From JBMYQA01 sp049600855 (GTDB taxonomy: Bacteria; Bacteroidota; Bacteroidia; Cytophagales; Flammeovirgaceae): 48,746 bases of DNA. A model generated the notes under the pieces. That model made no database searches. It was not told the origin of the DNA and saw only the letters and a list, made by a program, of their open reading frames with translations. Numbering within the stretch: position 1 is the stretch's first letter; the number at the start of each line of letters is the position of its first letter. Location: assembly GCA_049600855.1 (NCBI GenBank), contig JBMYQA010000009.1, positions 1-48,746 on the forward strand. The letters run 5' to 3'. A program made the translations under genes and the position numbers. Of the stretch, positions 1 to 10,700 are shown one piece after another.

Positions 1-31
1 AACGAAAAGTGAGGGTTTCTTAACCTTTTGG

Positions 32-79
32 AACCGAAATAAATTAATGTTAGACAAGTTCTTTAAATAATCTTCGGTT
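32..79. repeat. 7-bp inverted repeat upstream of the first gene
   Basis: AACCGAA at 32-38 is matched by TTCGGTT at 73-79, with two further G-T pairs possible outside and a 34-nt spacer. It ends 23 nt before the chosen start codon of the first gene, so it could form a stem in a 5' leader or be an operator. The arms are short and chance is a real alternative. I see no convincing Bacteroidota -7/-33 promoter and no reading frame in bases 1-102. Confidence 0.2.
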
Positions 80-102
80 TTATTAACTACTGATTGGTTC
101 TT

Positions 103-1197
103 ATGCATACGAACACGTACAAACTTGAGTATGACTACATCGAATGTTATGTAGGTATGGCTCGAATGGTTGCCTTTTGGCACGCTAAAACGCTTGGTTT
201 TAAAGTAATTGGCTATTGTGGGCCTGAAACTGGTGTTCCAGAAAAAGTATCTTACTTCCTTCAAAAAAACGACATTAAGCTCGTCATTACCTCAGCCGCT
301 CAACCTTCGTCTTACGACATTGTCTCTTTTGTTGATTTACACGGCAATGGGGTAAAACGTTTAGCCATCCGTGTAGATGATGTCGCAACATTTTATCAAA
401 AAGCGGTAACCAATGGAGCAATTCCAATTCGCGAGCCTTTCCGAAAAGAAGATAAACACGGTTTTGTAGAGCAAGCTTACGTCAAATTATTTGATGACAA
501 CGAAATTGCGTTTATCAATGCTGATCAGTATCACGGTTTATTCATGCCCGGTTATCAAAATGTAGCGCATGAATGGGAACATACAGCAGGCCAAGAAGAT
601 ACCTTATTAACAAAAATTGACCACATTGCTTGTGCGTTGCGCGAAAATGAGATGCGCATTTGGGAAAGCTACTTACACAATATGCTAGATGCAACTACCG
701 TGCAAGAGTTTGGACAAGGCGATATTGCAACAAATAAGTCTGGATTGATTCTCAAAGTGTTACAGAATGCTCAAAAATCCCTCAATAAAGTATTGGTAGA
801 GCCCGATAACAAAGAGAAGAAATCCCAAATTCAGGTATTTATAGATAAGAATTTTGGCACAGGAATTCAACATGTCGCTTTTGCTTCCGAAGACATCTTC
901 ACCACAGTTAAAAGGATGCGTGAAGGTGGGATGATTTTTACGAGTTTCCCAGATTCTTATTACGATCTTCTCAGGGAAAAACACCCACACCTTAATGTAG
1001 ATAAAATACAGGAATGCCGTCTCTTATGTGACGTAGAAGATGATGCCCTTTTGCTGCAAACATTTACGACTCCAATCGGTGATCGGCCAACCTTATTTTA
1101 TGAAGTGGTTCAGCGAGTAAATGATTATGAAGGTTTTGGTTTAGGGAATATCAACACGCTTTTTGAAGCGGTAGAGAAAGACCTCGAACAGGTTTAA
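103..1197 (+). CDS. hmaS: HPPD-family Fe(II) dioxygenase, probably 4-hydroxymandelate synthase
   Basis: A 364-residue two-domain vicinal-oxygen-chelate enzyme, the usual length for 4-hydroxyphenylpyruvate dioxygenase (HPPD) and hydroxymandelate synthase (HmaS). The three iron ligands are visible: His174 (KIDHIA), His257 (GIQHVAF) and Glu334 (LFYEVVQR). Both enzymes use 4-hydroxyphenylpyruvate and O2; HPPD makes homogentisate, HmaS makes 4-hydroxymandelate. Two positions favour HmaS. The C-terminal helix reads GFGLGNI with Ile350, where HPPDs have Phe (GNF) and the Amycolatopsis HmaS has Ile (SNI). The strand V-L-V-E-P (230-234) replaces the HPPD pattern P-L-N-E-P, losing the substrate-binding Asn; HmaS has T-L-I-E-P. 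The family patterns are recalled, not searched. I chose ATG 103; an in-frame TTG at 94 would add three residues. It is 40 bp upstream of a flavin oxidase and in line with the assembly-line genes, which suits precursor supply better than tyrosine breakdown. An ordinary HPPD remains possible. Confidence 0.8.
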   Translation: MHTNTYKLEYDYIECYVGMARMVAFWHAKTLGFKVIGYCGPETGVPEKVSYFLQKNDIKLVITSAAQPSSYDIVSFVDLHGNGVKRLAIRVDDVATFYQKAVTNGAIPIREPFRKEDKHGFVEQAYVKLFDDNEIAFINADQYHGLFMPGYQNVAHEWEHTAGQEDTLLTKIDHIACALRENEMRIWESYLHNMLDATTVQEFGQGDIATNKSGLILKVLQNAQKSLNKVLVEPDNKEKKSQIQVFIDKNFGTGIQHVAFASEDIFTTVKRMREGGMIFTSFPDSYYDLLREKHPHLNVDKIQECRLLCDVEDDALLLQTFTTPIGDRPTLFYEVVQRVNDYEGFGLGNINTLFEAVEKDLEQV

Positions 1198-1237
1198 CTG
1201 ATTTCCCCTCATTTTCAACTGACTTACCTTCAAGCAA

Positions 1238-2626
1238 ATGGACACCTTAGCCGATATCCAACAAGACTTTATTGATATTTTGGGAGAACAGTATGTAGCT
1301 TGGGCAGATGATTCCCTGTCAGCATATTATGCCACCGATCAAACGGGCAACTTTTCGGGCTCTCCTCAGTGGATACTCTTTCCAAAAAACACAGAAGAGG
1401 TTTCCCAAATTGTGAAAATATGTCATGAGCAACACATCAAGGTGCTGGTAAGAGGAGGTGGCACTAATGTTACTGGTGCTACGGTTCCCTTCTCAAGTTG
1501 TGTAATCTTATCGACCAAGCGACTCAATAAAATTATCGAGATCAATCCGATTGATCGTTTAATTATTGCGGAAGCAGGGGTAATCACGCATGATTTACAA
1601 GAAGCTGTTCAAGCTTATGGCCTTGCGTTTCCGCAAAATATAAGCTCTAGCCAAAATAGCTTTATTGGTGGCAATATCGCCGTTTCTAGCGGAAGCCCAC
1701 GATCGCTCAAGTATGGCACGACCAAAGACTATGTCTTGAATTTAGAAGTGGTACTGCCCAATGGTGACATCATTTGGACAGGCAAAAATGTGAGTAAGAA
1801 TGCTACGGGTTACAATTTGTCACAACTCTTTGTAGGAAGTGAAGGAACTTTAGGAATCATCACCAAAGTGGTATTAAAACTCATTCCAATTCCCCAATGC
1901 CGCTGTGTGACCTTAATTCCTTTCCAAGATTTAGATGCCCTGTTTAAAAGCGTTAATCGCATTTTCCTTCAGGATTTGACCCCTTCAGCCCTAGAGTTTG
2001 TAGATCATGATGGATTGCCTTTTGTCAAACAGCTGGCACCAGGCTTATTCAATTATAGCCAGCTCGCAGGATTGTTATGGGTAGAATTTGATGCCAATTC
2101 CCAAGAAGCTTTGGATGGTGAATTTAGGACATTTACTGAGCAGATTTTAATAAATCATCCTGATGCAATTCCTTCATTTACACCATCAGAGATTGAAAAA
2201 CTCTGGAATTTGCGCATGAAATTGGGTTATGCCATCCAAGCCTATTCAGCCTTTCACGACATCGACATGGTAGTTCCACGATCAAAAGTGAGTCATTTGT
2301 ATTGGGGCATCAAGGAGATTGCCAAGCAATTTGGGCTTAAAAGTATTGCATTTGCCCATATTGGTAATGGAAATATGCATGTCAATCTCCTGAAAGAACA
2401 ACTATCGGATGAGACATGGCAGACAAAACTTCCGCAAGCATTGCAAACCATTTATGAACTAACCGCCAAACTAGGCGGCAGCATTTCTGGTGAACATGGT
2501 GTTGGACATATCCAAAAACAATACCTCAGTACGAGCATTTCGAGGCATGAACTCGCACTCATGAAACAACTCAAGCAATTGATCGACCCGCATAATATTT
2601 TGAATCAAGGCTTACTATTTGAATGA
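1238..2626 (+). CDS. FAD-linked 2-hydroxyacid oxidase/dehydrogenase, GlcD/D-lactate dehydrogenase type
   Basis: A 462-residue soluble flavoprotein of the vanillyl-alcohol-oxidase fold. The N-terminal FAD-binding half shows VRGGGTN (71-77), the GGN...SLKYGTTKDYV region (about 145-170) and TGYNLSQLFVGSEGTLGI (about 190-207). The C-terminal FAD-oxidase half carries the metal-site motif HIGNGNMH (374-381) and GEHGVG (418-423). Length and motif order match GlcD and bacterial D-lactate/D-2-hydroxyacid dehydrogenases. These enzymes oxidise 2-hydroxyacids to 2-oxoacids. Next to an HmaS-like enzyme, the likely substrate is 4-hydroxymandelate, giving 4-hydroxybenzoylformate, the keto acid that is transaminated to 4-hydroxyphenylglycine. 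In actinobacterial Hpg pathways this step is done by an unrelated FMN enzyme of the glycolate-oxidase family, so this would be a substitution. The family is clear; the substrate is inferred from the neighbour. No signal peptide or membrane segment is seen. Confidence 0.85.
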   Translation: MDTLADIQQDFIDILGEQYVAWADDSLSAYYATDQTGNFSGSPQWILFPKNTEEVSQIVKICHEQHIKVLVRGGGTNVTGATVPFSSCVILSTKRLNKIIEINPIDRLIIAEAGVITHDLQEAVQAYGLAFPQNISSSQNSFIGGNIAVSSGSPRSLKYGTTKDYVLNLEVVLPNGDIIWTGKNVSKNATGYNLSQLFVGSEGTLGIITKVVLKLIPIPQCRCVTLIPFQDLDALFKSVNRIFLQDLTPSALEFVDHDGLPFVKQLAPGLFNYSQLAGLLWVEFDANSQEALDGEFRTFTEQILINHPDAIPSFTPSEIEKLWNLRMKLGYAIQAYSAFHDIDMVVPRSKVSHLYWGIKEIAKQFGLKSIAFAHIGNGNMHVNLLKEQLSDETWQTKLPQALQTIYELTAKLGGSISGEHGVGHIQKQYLSTSISRHELALMKQLKQLIDPHNILNQGLLFE

Positions 2627-2709
2627 TTTTCCCAAACCCTTGCCAACAACAGGCGACCATCTGATACCCAAACGTGACTTCATTGATCATTTAGTCAAAA
2701 CAATCAGCT
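2627..2709 (+). other. 83-bp gap before the first megasynthase gene
   Basis: Non-coding. No terminator-like hairpin or Shine-Dalgarno sequence is visible before ATG 2710. The 11-mer TTGATCATTTA at 2683-2693, containing the palindrome TGATCA, recurs in the next large gap at 20662-20672. A shared regulatory role is possible but unproven. Confidence 0.3.
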
Positions 2710-4704
2710 ATGAGCAGCAAGACTTCAACTCTTTTTGATTTCTCAAAACATACCTTAAATGATGTATTTCGGCATCATATACAGCACATTCCTCAAAAAA
2801 TCATTTATCAATTCCTAAGAAATGGCGAAGAGGAAAGTGTAAAGATCAGTTATCAAGCGCTCTACGATAAATCTTACCAAATTGCCACACATTTAGCACA
2901 ATGCACGACAAAAGGAGATCGCGTATTATTGGTATTCCCCCAAAGCTTGAGTTTCATTGAAGCTTTTTATGCTTGTTTTCTGGCAGGAGTTGTTGCAGTC
3001 CCTGTAAACCCTCCTGGTAATGCTCGAAAAACCAATCGCTTAAAAGGGATCATTGCGGATTGTAAGCCGAAGGTGATTTTAACCACACAAAGTTTCAAAA
3101 CCAAGAGCAAAAAATGGTTTGAAGCGGATGAAGCCATTCAGTGGATTGGCGAAGATGAAATTACACTCCACGGAAACGTAAGCTTACCCGAAGTAAGATC
3201 TACCGACATTGCTTTCTTGCAATACACTTCGGGCTCTACGGGAAATCCGAAAGGAGTGATGGTAACTCATAGTAATTTGCTGCACAACAATAGCATTTAC
3301 CAAGAAGATTTTGAAGTAGCGCAAGAATCCATCATTGTAAACTGGTTGCCATTCTACCATGACTTAGGACTGATTGGAAACATCACCCTCACCCTATTTA
3401 GCGGAGCTTCTTTGAAATTGATGCTTCCTGTTGACTTTATTCAGAAGCCTTACCGCTGGTTAAAAGCCATTAGCCACTACCAAGCCACTCATAGCTGTGC
3501 TCCCAACTTTGCCTACGACCTTTGTGTCAGTCACATTACTGAGGAAGAATGCAAAACGCTGAATTTAAGCGCTTGGAAAATGGCCTTGACAGGAGCCGAA
3601 ACCGTGCGTGCTTCTACCATCGCCAAGTTCATTGAAAAGTTTGAACCAGTAGGTTTTCAAGCAGAGACGTTTAGCCCTGCCTATGGCATGGCTGAAACTA
3701 CCTTGGTGGTAAGTGGTGGAAAACGCCAACAAACACCTTTACTAAAAACGTGGAGTGAAAATGCGTTTCGAGCAGGCAAATTAGTACTTCCTAAGGAAGA
3801 CGAAACTACCGTTACGCATGTGGGAAATGGCGTTTTAAATCCAAGTTTTATCTGCAAAATTGTTCACCCTGACACGCGAAAGTTATGTGCAGAAAATGAA
3901 ATTGGGGAAATTTGGTTAAATGGCCCTAGCGTTACCCAAGGCTATTGGAATCAGGCAGAAAAAACGGAAGAAGCATTCAACGCTTTTATATTAGATGAAG
4001 AAGATCAGGTATTAGCTGGTCCTTTCTTGCGCACAGGTGACATGGGATACATGCGTGAGCGGGAAATTTTTGTTTCTGGTCGATTAAAGGAAATGATCAT
4101 CATTGGCGGAGCAAATCACTATCCGCAAGATATTGAATTGACCGTCCAAGAATGTCACAAAGACCTTACGCCAAATGCTGGTGCCGCTTTTAGTGTAGAT
4201 ATTGATGGACAAGAGCGCTTAATCATTGCCCAAGAGATTGAACGTACCAGTCTAAAAACTTATCATGCTACTGAAATTTATCATGCCATTCAACAAGCAG
4301 TCGCTGAAGTTCATGAGTTAGCCGTGTACGGCATTGTATTGGTAAGCCCTCGAAGAATTCCTAAGACTTCGAGTGGTAAAATTCAGCGGAAGCTGTGTCA
4401 AAAATGGTATCAAGAGGATGCTTTTGAAGGCTTTTTGGACGCTTGGAAAGTTGGGAAAGAAGAAGTAGTCCAAGAAGCATTTATTTACCAACCAAGTACA
4501 CAAGCAATTGAGTTTGCTTCTTGGTTAAACACGGCGTTAGCGAACATTGTAGGAGTTGATCCTTCACAATTAAGCCCACAAACCTCTTTTGCTAACTTAG
4601 GCTTAAATTCGGTAAAAGGCATTCAACTTTGTGGGAAAATTAGTGAGAAATTGGGCAAAGAAATTAGTCCAGCAGTATTGTACGACTACTATTCCATTGA
4701 AGTA
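2710..4704 (+). other. Loading unit: fatty acyl-AMP ligase plus ACP
   Basis: Adenylation motif YTSGSTGNPKG begins at Tyr172. The stretch WLPFYHDLGLIGN with the downstream PNFAYDLCV motif (about 215-275) is characteristic of FAALs rather than amino-acid A domains. The hinge TGDMGY lies near 440 and the A10 lysine is Lys557 (SSGKIQRK). FAALs form an acyl-adenylate from a free medium- or long-chain fatty acid and pass it to an ACP without CoA. The ACP (about 595-665) has its pantetheine Ser634 in LGLNSVK. Chain length cannot be read from the sequence. Confidence 0.92.
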
Positions 4705-7700
4705 TTAGCTGCTTATCTCATTGATGATTATACACAAGAAAAATCGATCAAACTAGAACAGCACCAAGGAGAAGCGATTGCCATCATTGGCATGGGCTGT
4801 AGATTCCCTGAAGCCGATGATCCTGAAATCTTTTTCCAAAATTTATTAAAGCAAAAAGATTCCATTAGCGAAGTTCCTGCTGATCGTTGGGATGTGAAAG
4901 AGTTGTATAGTGAGGAAACTGAAGTAGGGAAAATGAACACCCGCTGGGGTGGTTTCTTAGCCAATGTGGATGAGTTTGATGCAGACTTTTTCGGTATCAA
5001 TGCCACAGAAGCCAGTCAAATGGACCCACAACAGCGCTTGCTGTTAGAAGTTAGTTACGAAACCATTGAACGAGCAGGAATCAATTTAGAAGAGATCAAA
5101 GGCAGTTCGGTTGGTGTTTATATTGGCATCATTCAAGCACATTATGCAGAGCTATTGTCACTGAATCATGAAAGTCAAGATGTGTATTCAAGCACTGGAG
5201 GCGCTTTGAGTATTGCCGCCAATCGACTTTCTTACTTTTATGATTTCAAAGGCCCAAGTTTGGCTATTGATACTGCCTGTTCCAGCTCATTAGTAGCTAT
5301 TCACCAAGCAGTTCAGGCCATCCGATTAGGGGAATGTTCGATGGCATTAGCAGGTGGAGTCAACCTGATTCTTACCCCAAGCTCTAGCATTGGAATGACT
5401 CAAGTTGGTGCCTTATCTGCCGATGGACGATGCAAAACTTTTGATGCCTCAGCCAATGGTTATGTGCGCAGTGAAGGCTGTGGATTAGTGTTACTAAAAC
5501 CATTGAGTAAAGCCTTAGCAGATCAAGATGAGATTTTAGCGGTAGTAAAAGGAAGTGCCATCAATCAAGATGGCCGAAGTAATGGCTTAACTGCCCCAAA
5601 TGGCATTGCCCAACAGGAAGTCATCAAGAGCGCCCTGCACAATGCTCAAGTAGATGCTAAAGCGGTCGATTATGTAGAATGTCATGGCACAGGCACACCT
5701 TTAGGTGATCCAATAGAAGTACGGGCATTAGATGCAGTTTATGGAAAGCAACGCCCTGAAAATCAACACTTAACTTTAGGCGCGGTAAAGGCAAATATTG
5801 GACACTTAGAAGCGGCTGCAGGCATTGCGGGAGTCATTAAAGCCATTCAGTGTTTCCGACACGAAATCATTCCTGCACAGATACATTTTAATCAGCCAAA
5901 CCCCAATTTGAATTGGAAGGAACTTAATGTTGCCATTCCAACAAACCAACAAGTATGGCAAAAAAATGGTCATCCAAGAAAAGCAGGAGTGAGTAGCTTT
6001 GGCTTTGGCGGAGCAAATGTCCACCTTATTTTGGAAGAAGCACCTCAAGTGGAAAAGCAAGCGAAAGTGCCTACTCGAAACGTTGACCCTGAGTTGCTCG
6101 CCTTTTCTGCAAAATCAGTGGATTCACTCAAAGCACAAATTTCCCAAATCCAACAACTCAGTGCATCCAACCCTGAACTGAGTATTTCCCAACTCAGCTT
6201 CAACCTAGCCACAAAACGAACGCATTTTAATAAACGATTCGCTCTTGCGGTAAGCAATTTGACCGAATTACAGCATTATACCTTTAAAACCGAAGCGTTA
6301 TTTCAAGGAAATCCGCCTTCAAAAACAGCATTTTTATTAGCTGGTTTAGGTAGTCAAATTCCAAGTATGGGCAAAAATTTATATGAACAAGAGCCTGTAT
6401 TTAGAGAAGCTTTTGATGCTTGTTTGGCAGAAGCCAGTCACTATTTTGAAGAAGATCTCAAATCCATTATTTTTTGCGAAAAAGGTTCGCCCGAAGAAGT
6501 ATTGCTCAATCGCGTAGACTTTATGCATCCTGCCATTTTTGCGTTTGAGTATGCGAGTTCCAAATTGTGGGAATCTTGGGGAGTAACCGTAGATGTACTG
6601 ATTGGACACAGCTTAGGTGAAATTATTGCTTGTTGCCTTGCGGGAGTAGTCAGCTTTAAGGATGGTGTAAAACTCGTTTGCCATCGAGGAAAATTGATGA
6701 ATTCCGTTCAGGAAAAAGGCATGATGGCTTCCATTGAAGCAACTGAACAAGAAATGCTTCCCATAATCCAAGAGCAATTGGATGCCGTAACTATTGGGGT
6801 GATTAATACGCCAAAACAACTCGTGATTAGCGGAAAAACAGCTCCAGTAGAAGCCATTTGTCAACAGTTTGAAAAACAAGGGAGAAGGGTAAAACGCCTC
6901 AAGGTTTCCACAGCGTCACACTCTCCACTCATGGATCAAATCTTGGAGCCTTATCAAGAAATGTTATCCACCATCACCTTCCATTTACCCAAACTTCCTA
7001 TTATCAGTAATACGCTCGGCAAAGTAGCCAATCAAGAACTGACTGATACCAATTATTGGGTAAACCATTTGCGAGGAACGGTACGCTTTGCCGACAGCAT
7101 CTCCACACTGAATTCCTTAGCCATAGATACCTTCATCGAAATCAGTGCAAACTCCGTTTTACTGGGAATTACAGCTCCCCGAATTCAAAATAGTGCCCAT
7201 TGCTTATGGTTGCCAACCAGCACCAAAAGAGAAAACGAAGCATTGACCACGCGAAAAAGCCTAGCCAAATGGTATTCAGCGGGCGGAAATATCAATTGGG
7301 ATAACTATTACCAAGGTGCTACCTATCCTTTCCTCCAATTACCAAGCTATCCATTTCATCGCGAAAGTTATTGGCTAGATGAACAACTGCTCCAACAATC
7401 TTATGGACATACTGGACAGCCTTTATTGGGGACTTACCTCAATATTGCCAACCAAAAAGTGTATGAGTCAGTTATTGACCTAAAGCGATTTGCGTATTTA
7501 AAAGATCATAAAGTCTTTGGTAATGTATTAATGCCAGGGGCATCGCTTTGTGAAATTGCTCAGGAATTTATAAGCCTACAAGATGAAAATTACGAGTTAA
7601 GCGAATTGGTCATTAAAACCCCGCTCCTACTCTACGAAGATGTTACTAATCACTTGCAGTTGGTGACGAACCTTGAGGCCGATCATAGCTATTCTTTTAC

Positions 7701-10700
7701 CATTTATAGCAAAGAAAATCGAGTTGGAACGAAATGGAATGAGCATGCTTCTGGAAAAATTACGCATCGGGAGCATCAACCTTCAACGTATATTGATACA
7801 AATGAGAAGCTTCAAGGGCTTCAAAGCTACGATTTAAACCAACTCTACAATTTATATTACCAATTGGGCATTGACTATGGTAGTCATTTCCAAGTCATTG
7901 AACAACTGCATTATACCACTGATCGCGCAGTAGGAAAGGTAAACTTAGCAGGTGATATTGCTGAAAGTTACAGCTTGCATCCAGCCTTACTCGATGGGAT
8001 TTTCCAATTAACAGGCAGCTTATTCTTGAGTGAAGGAAGCGATCAAGCCTATTTCCCTTTTGAGGTTCAAGATTTTTCATTAACTCAACTTGGTCTATCT
8101 TCCGTATGGGCCGAGGCCATATTGATTTCCAAAGAAGAGGGCTATGCCAGCATCAAACTGCTCATTTGGGATGAAAATGGACAAGAAGTTGGCCGCATTG
8201 ATAACTTATTAGTGCGCAAGGCCAATCAAATTCAGCTGAAAGCAACCAAAGCGACCTTAAATCATCATTGGCTTTACGGATTAGAATGGGAAAAGCTAGC
8301 AGGAGCGGCTCAAATTAATACAAAAGACAAATGGTTAATCTCGTGTACACAGCCCAAATGTAACCGGGCTAAAAAGGTAAAGCAGGCATTAGAACGCTAC
8401 GGTTTGGAGGCTGAAGTCATTGATTTTGTAGCAGAAGTTACACCTACCGAAGAGCCATTAAACATCATTGTGTTATGGGAACCGATTCCTTTTGAAGATG
8501 TTTCTTTAACCGCATCAGCCGTATCGTTTAAGGCACTACATCAGCTCCAAGAAGCGGTGAAGCTCGGCGTTTCACGGCTGGTTTGGGTAACGCCAGGTAT
8601 ATTTTCACCTCACATGGATCGAAAGGCTTTATCGATTGCGCCACTTTGGGGCTTGGGGAAAGTCTTCATCAATGAGCATCCTGAAATTACAACACAACTC
8701 ATTGATATTACCAATTTTAAAGAAGCTTTCGCCGATCAATTGGTACAAGCGATCTACCATGAAACTAAGGACAATCAATTCCGAATTACACCAACACACA
8801 CCGAAGTTCACCGCTTAGTTCACAAAAACTTACCACCTCAAAAGGATAAATTTCCTGATTTATCACACGGTACGGTACTGATTACTGGCGGACTTGGAGG
8901 CTTAGGCATCGCAACAGCCAAATGGTTGGGACAAATGGGAGTAAAACAGGTCTTGTTGCTGAACAGAAGAGCATCAAGTCTATCTGCCGATAAAATAAAG
9001 CATTTAGAAAATTCAGGACTAAAAGTATTCACCGCATCTTGTGATATCAGTAATCGAAATCAATTGGCCCAAGCCATTGATGCCATACCTGCTGATACTC
9101 CCTTAGTTGGTGTGGTTCATGCAGCTGGTTTGCTGGATGATGGGATGATTCTGAATCAAAGTGAAGAAAAGTTCCAACGGGTGTATACACCTAAAATCAA
9201 TGGCTTATGGAATTTACACGAACTCACTGCCGATAAAGATTTAAAACTTTTCTTACTCTATTCTTCTGCGACTTCAATTGTTGGAACGCTAGGTCAGAGT
9301 AATTACTCCGCAGCAAATACCTTTTTAGACGCTTACGCCAACTACAGAATTTCTCAGGGTTTGCCTTGCCACACCATCAACTGGGGACCTTGGGATAATA
9401 TTGGTTTAGCGAAAGCACTTAAGGCCAGTGATCAAGAGCTCATTAAAAGCTTTGGAATCAATTACATCAAAAGTGAAGAAGCATTCATTCTTTTGGAGGA
9501 TATTGTACGTTCCGTGAACGGACAAGTTGGGGTCATCTCTTTCCAAAAAAACTTATTGGCAAAATGGCAAGAAGGGCTTCACCAGCAGCTTCCGCCATTT
9601 TACCATAACATCCTGACACATAAAAAAGCGGCCAGATCTACCCAAGAAGGATTCAAACAATCGTTGGCAAAATTGCCAGCATTGCAACAAAAGACTTACC
9701 TCCGCGATTACCTCAAACAATTAGTGCTCGATGTATTGCCAGAGTCTAACGTAACCATTGAGCTGCAAGCTCCACTTCAAGAACTGGGTTTAAATTCATT
9801 ACTTGCTGTAAACTTAAGGAACTTGCTCGCCAAACGAACCGGGTTAAAACTTCCTGCCACCTTATTGTTTGACTACCCCAGTATTGAAGCCATCACTGAT
9901 TTCATTATCAAACAAGTAGGCGGACAAAAGAAAGCCATACAACAGAAAGGAGTTGAACTAAAACCAGCAGAAGAAGGCATTGCCATTATTGGGATGAGCT
10001 GCCGATTTCCAGGACAAGCCAATGACTTAAAGGCGTATTGGAAATTAATTTCTGAAGGCAGAGATGCAATTAAGCTGATTGACCGCTGGGATATTGATGA
10101 GTACTATCATGAAGATGGAATGGTTCCTGGGAAGATGAATACCAAAGAAGCGGGCATGGTAGATGAAGTGGATTTATTTGATGCTGAGTTTTTCAATATC
10201 ATGCCTGAGGAGGCTAAAAAAATGGACCCTCAGCAACGTGTATTACTGGAAACGGCTTGGACAGCCATTGAAGATGCGGGAATTCCAAAAACGCAATTAG
10301 AAGGTTCCAACACAGGGGTTTTCATGGGGCAGATGACCGATGATTACAATGAAGTCTATCAAGGTGGACTTGAAGGTTTGGACGGATTTATGGGATTGGG
10401 AAATGCCCGAAGCGTGTTATCTGGCCGTGTATCGTATTCCTTTGGCTTAAAAGGCCCTAGCTTAACCGTAGATACGGCTTGCTCTAGTTCATTAGTAGCC
10501 ATTGATTTGGCTTGTGAAAAACTACTCAATGGAGCCTGTGATATGGCTTTAGCAGGTGGCGTTTCGATGCTCTTAAGTCCACAACTACACATCGAATTCT
10601 CAAAATTGCAAGGCATTGCCAAAGATGGGCGATGTAAAACATTCTCCAGCAATGCTGATGGAACGGGTTGGAGTGAAGGTTGCGGTGTACTGGTTCTAAA

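Noticed and set aside
94..102. TTG start codon for the first gene
   Set aside because: ATG 103 is three codons downstream, no conserved residues are lost, and the other genes all start with ATG.
103..1197. Ordinary HPPD of tyrosine catabolism
   Set aside because: Not fully excluded, but Ile350, Val232 and the position at the head of a PKS/NRPS operon argue for hydroxymandelate synthase.
2627..2709. Terminator separating the precursor genes from the PKS genes
   Set aside because: No GC-rich stem followed by a T run can be found; read-through into the PKS gene is the simpler reading.
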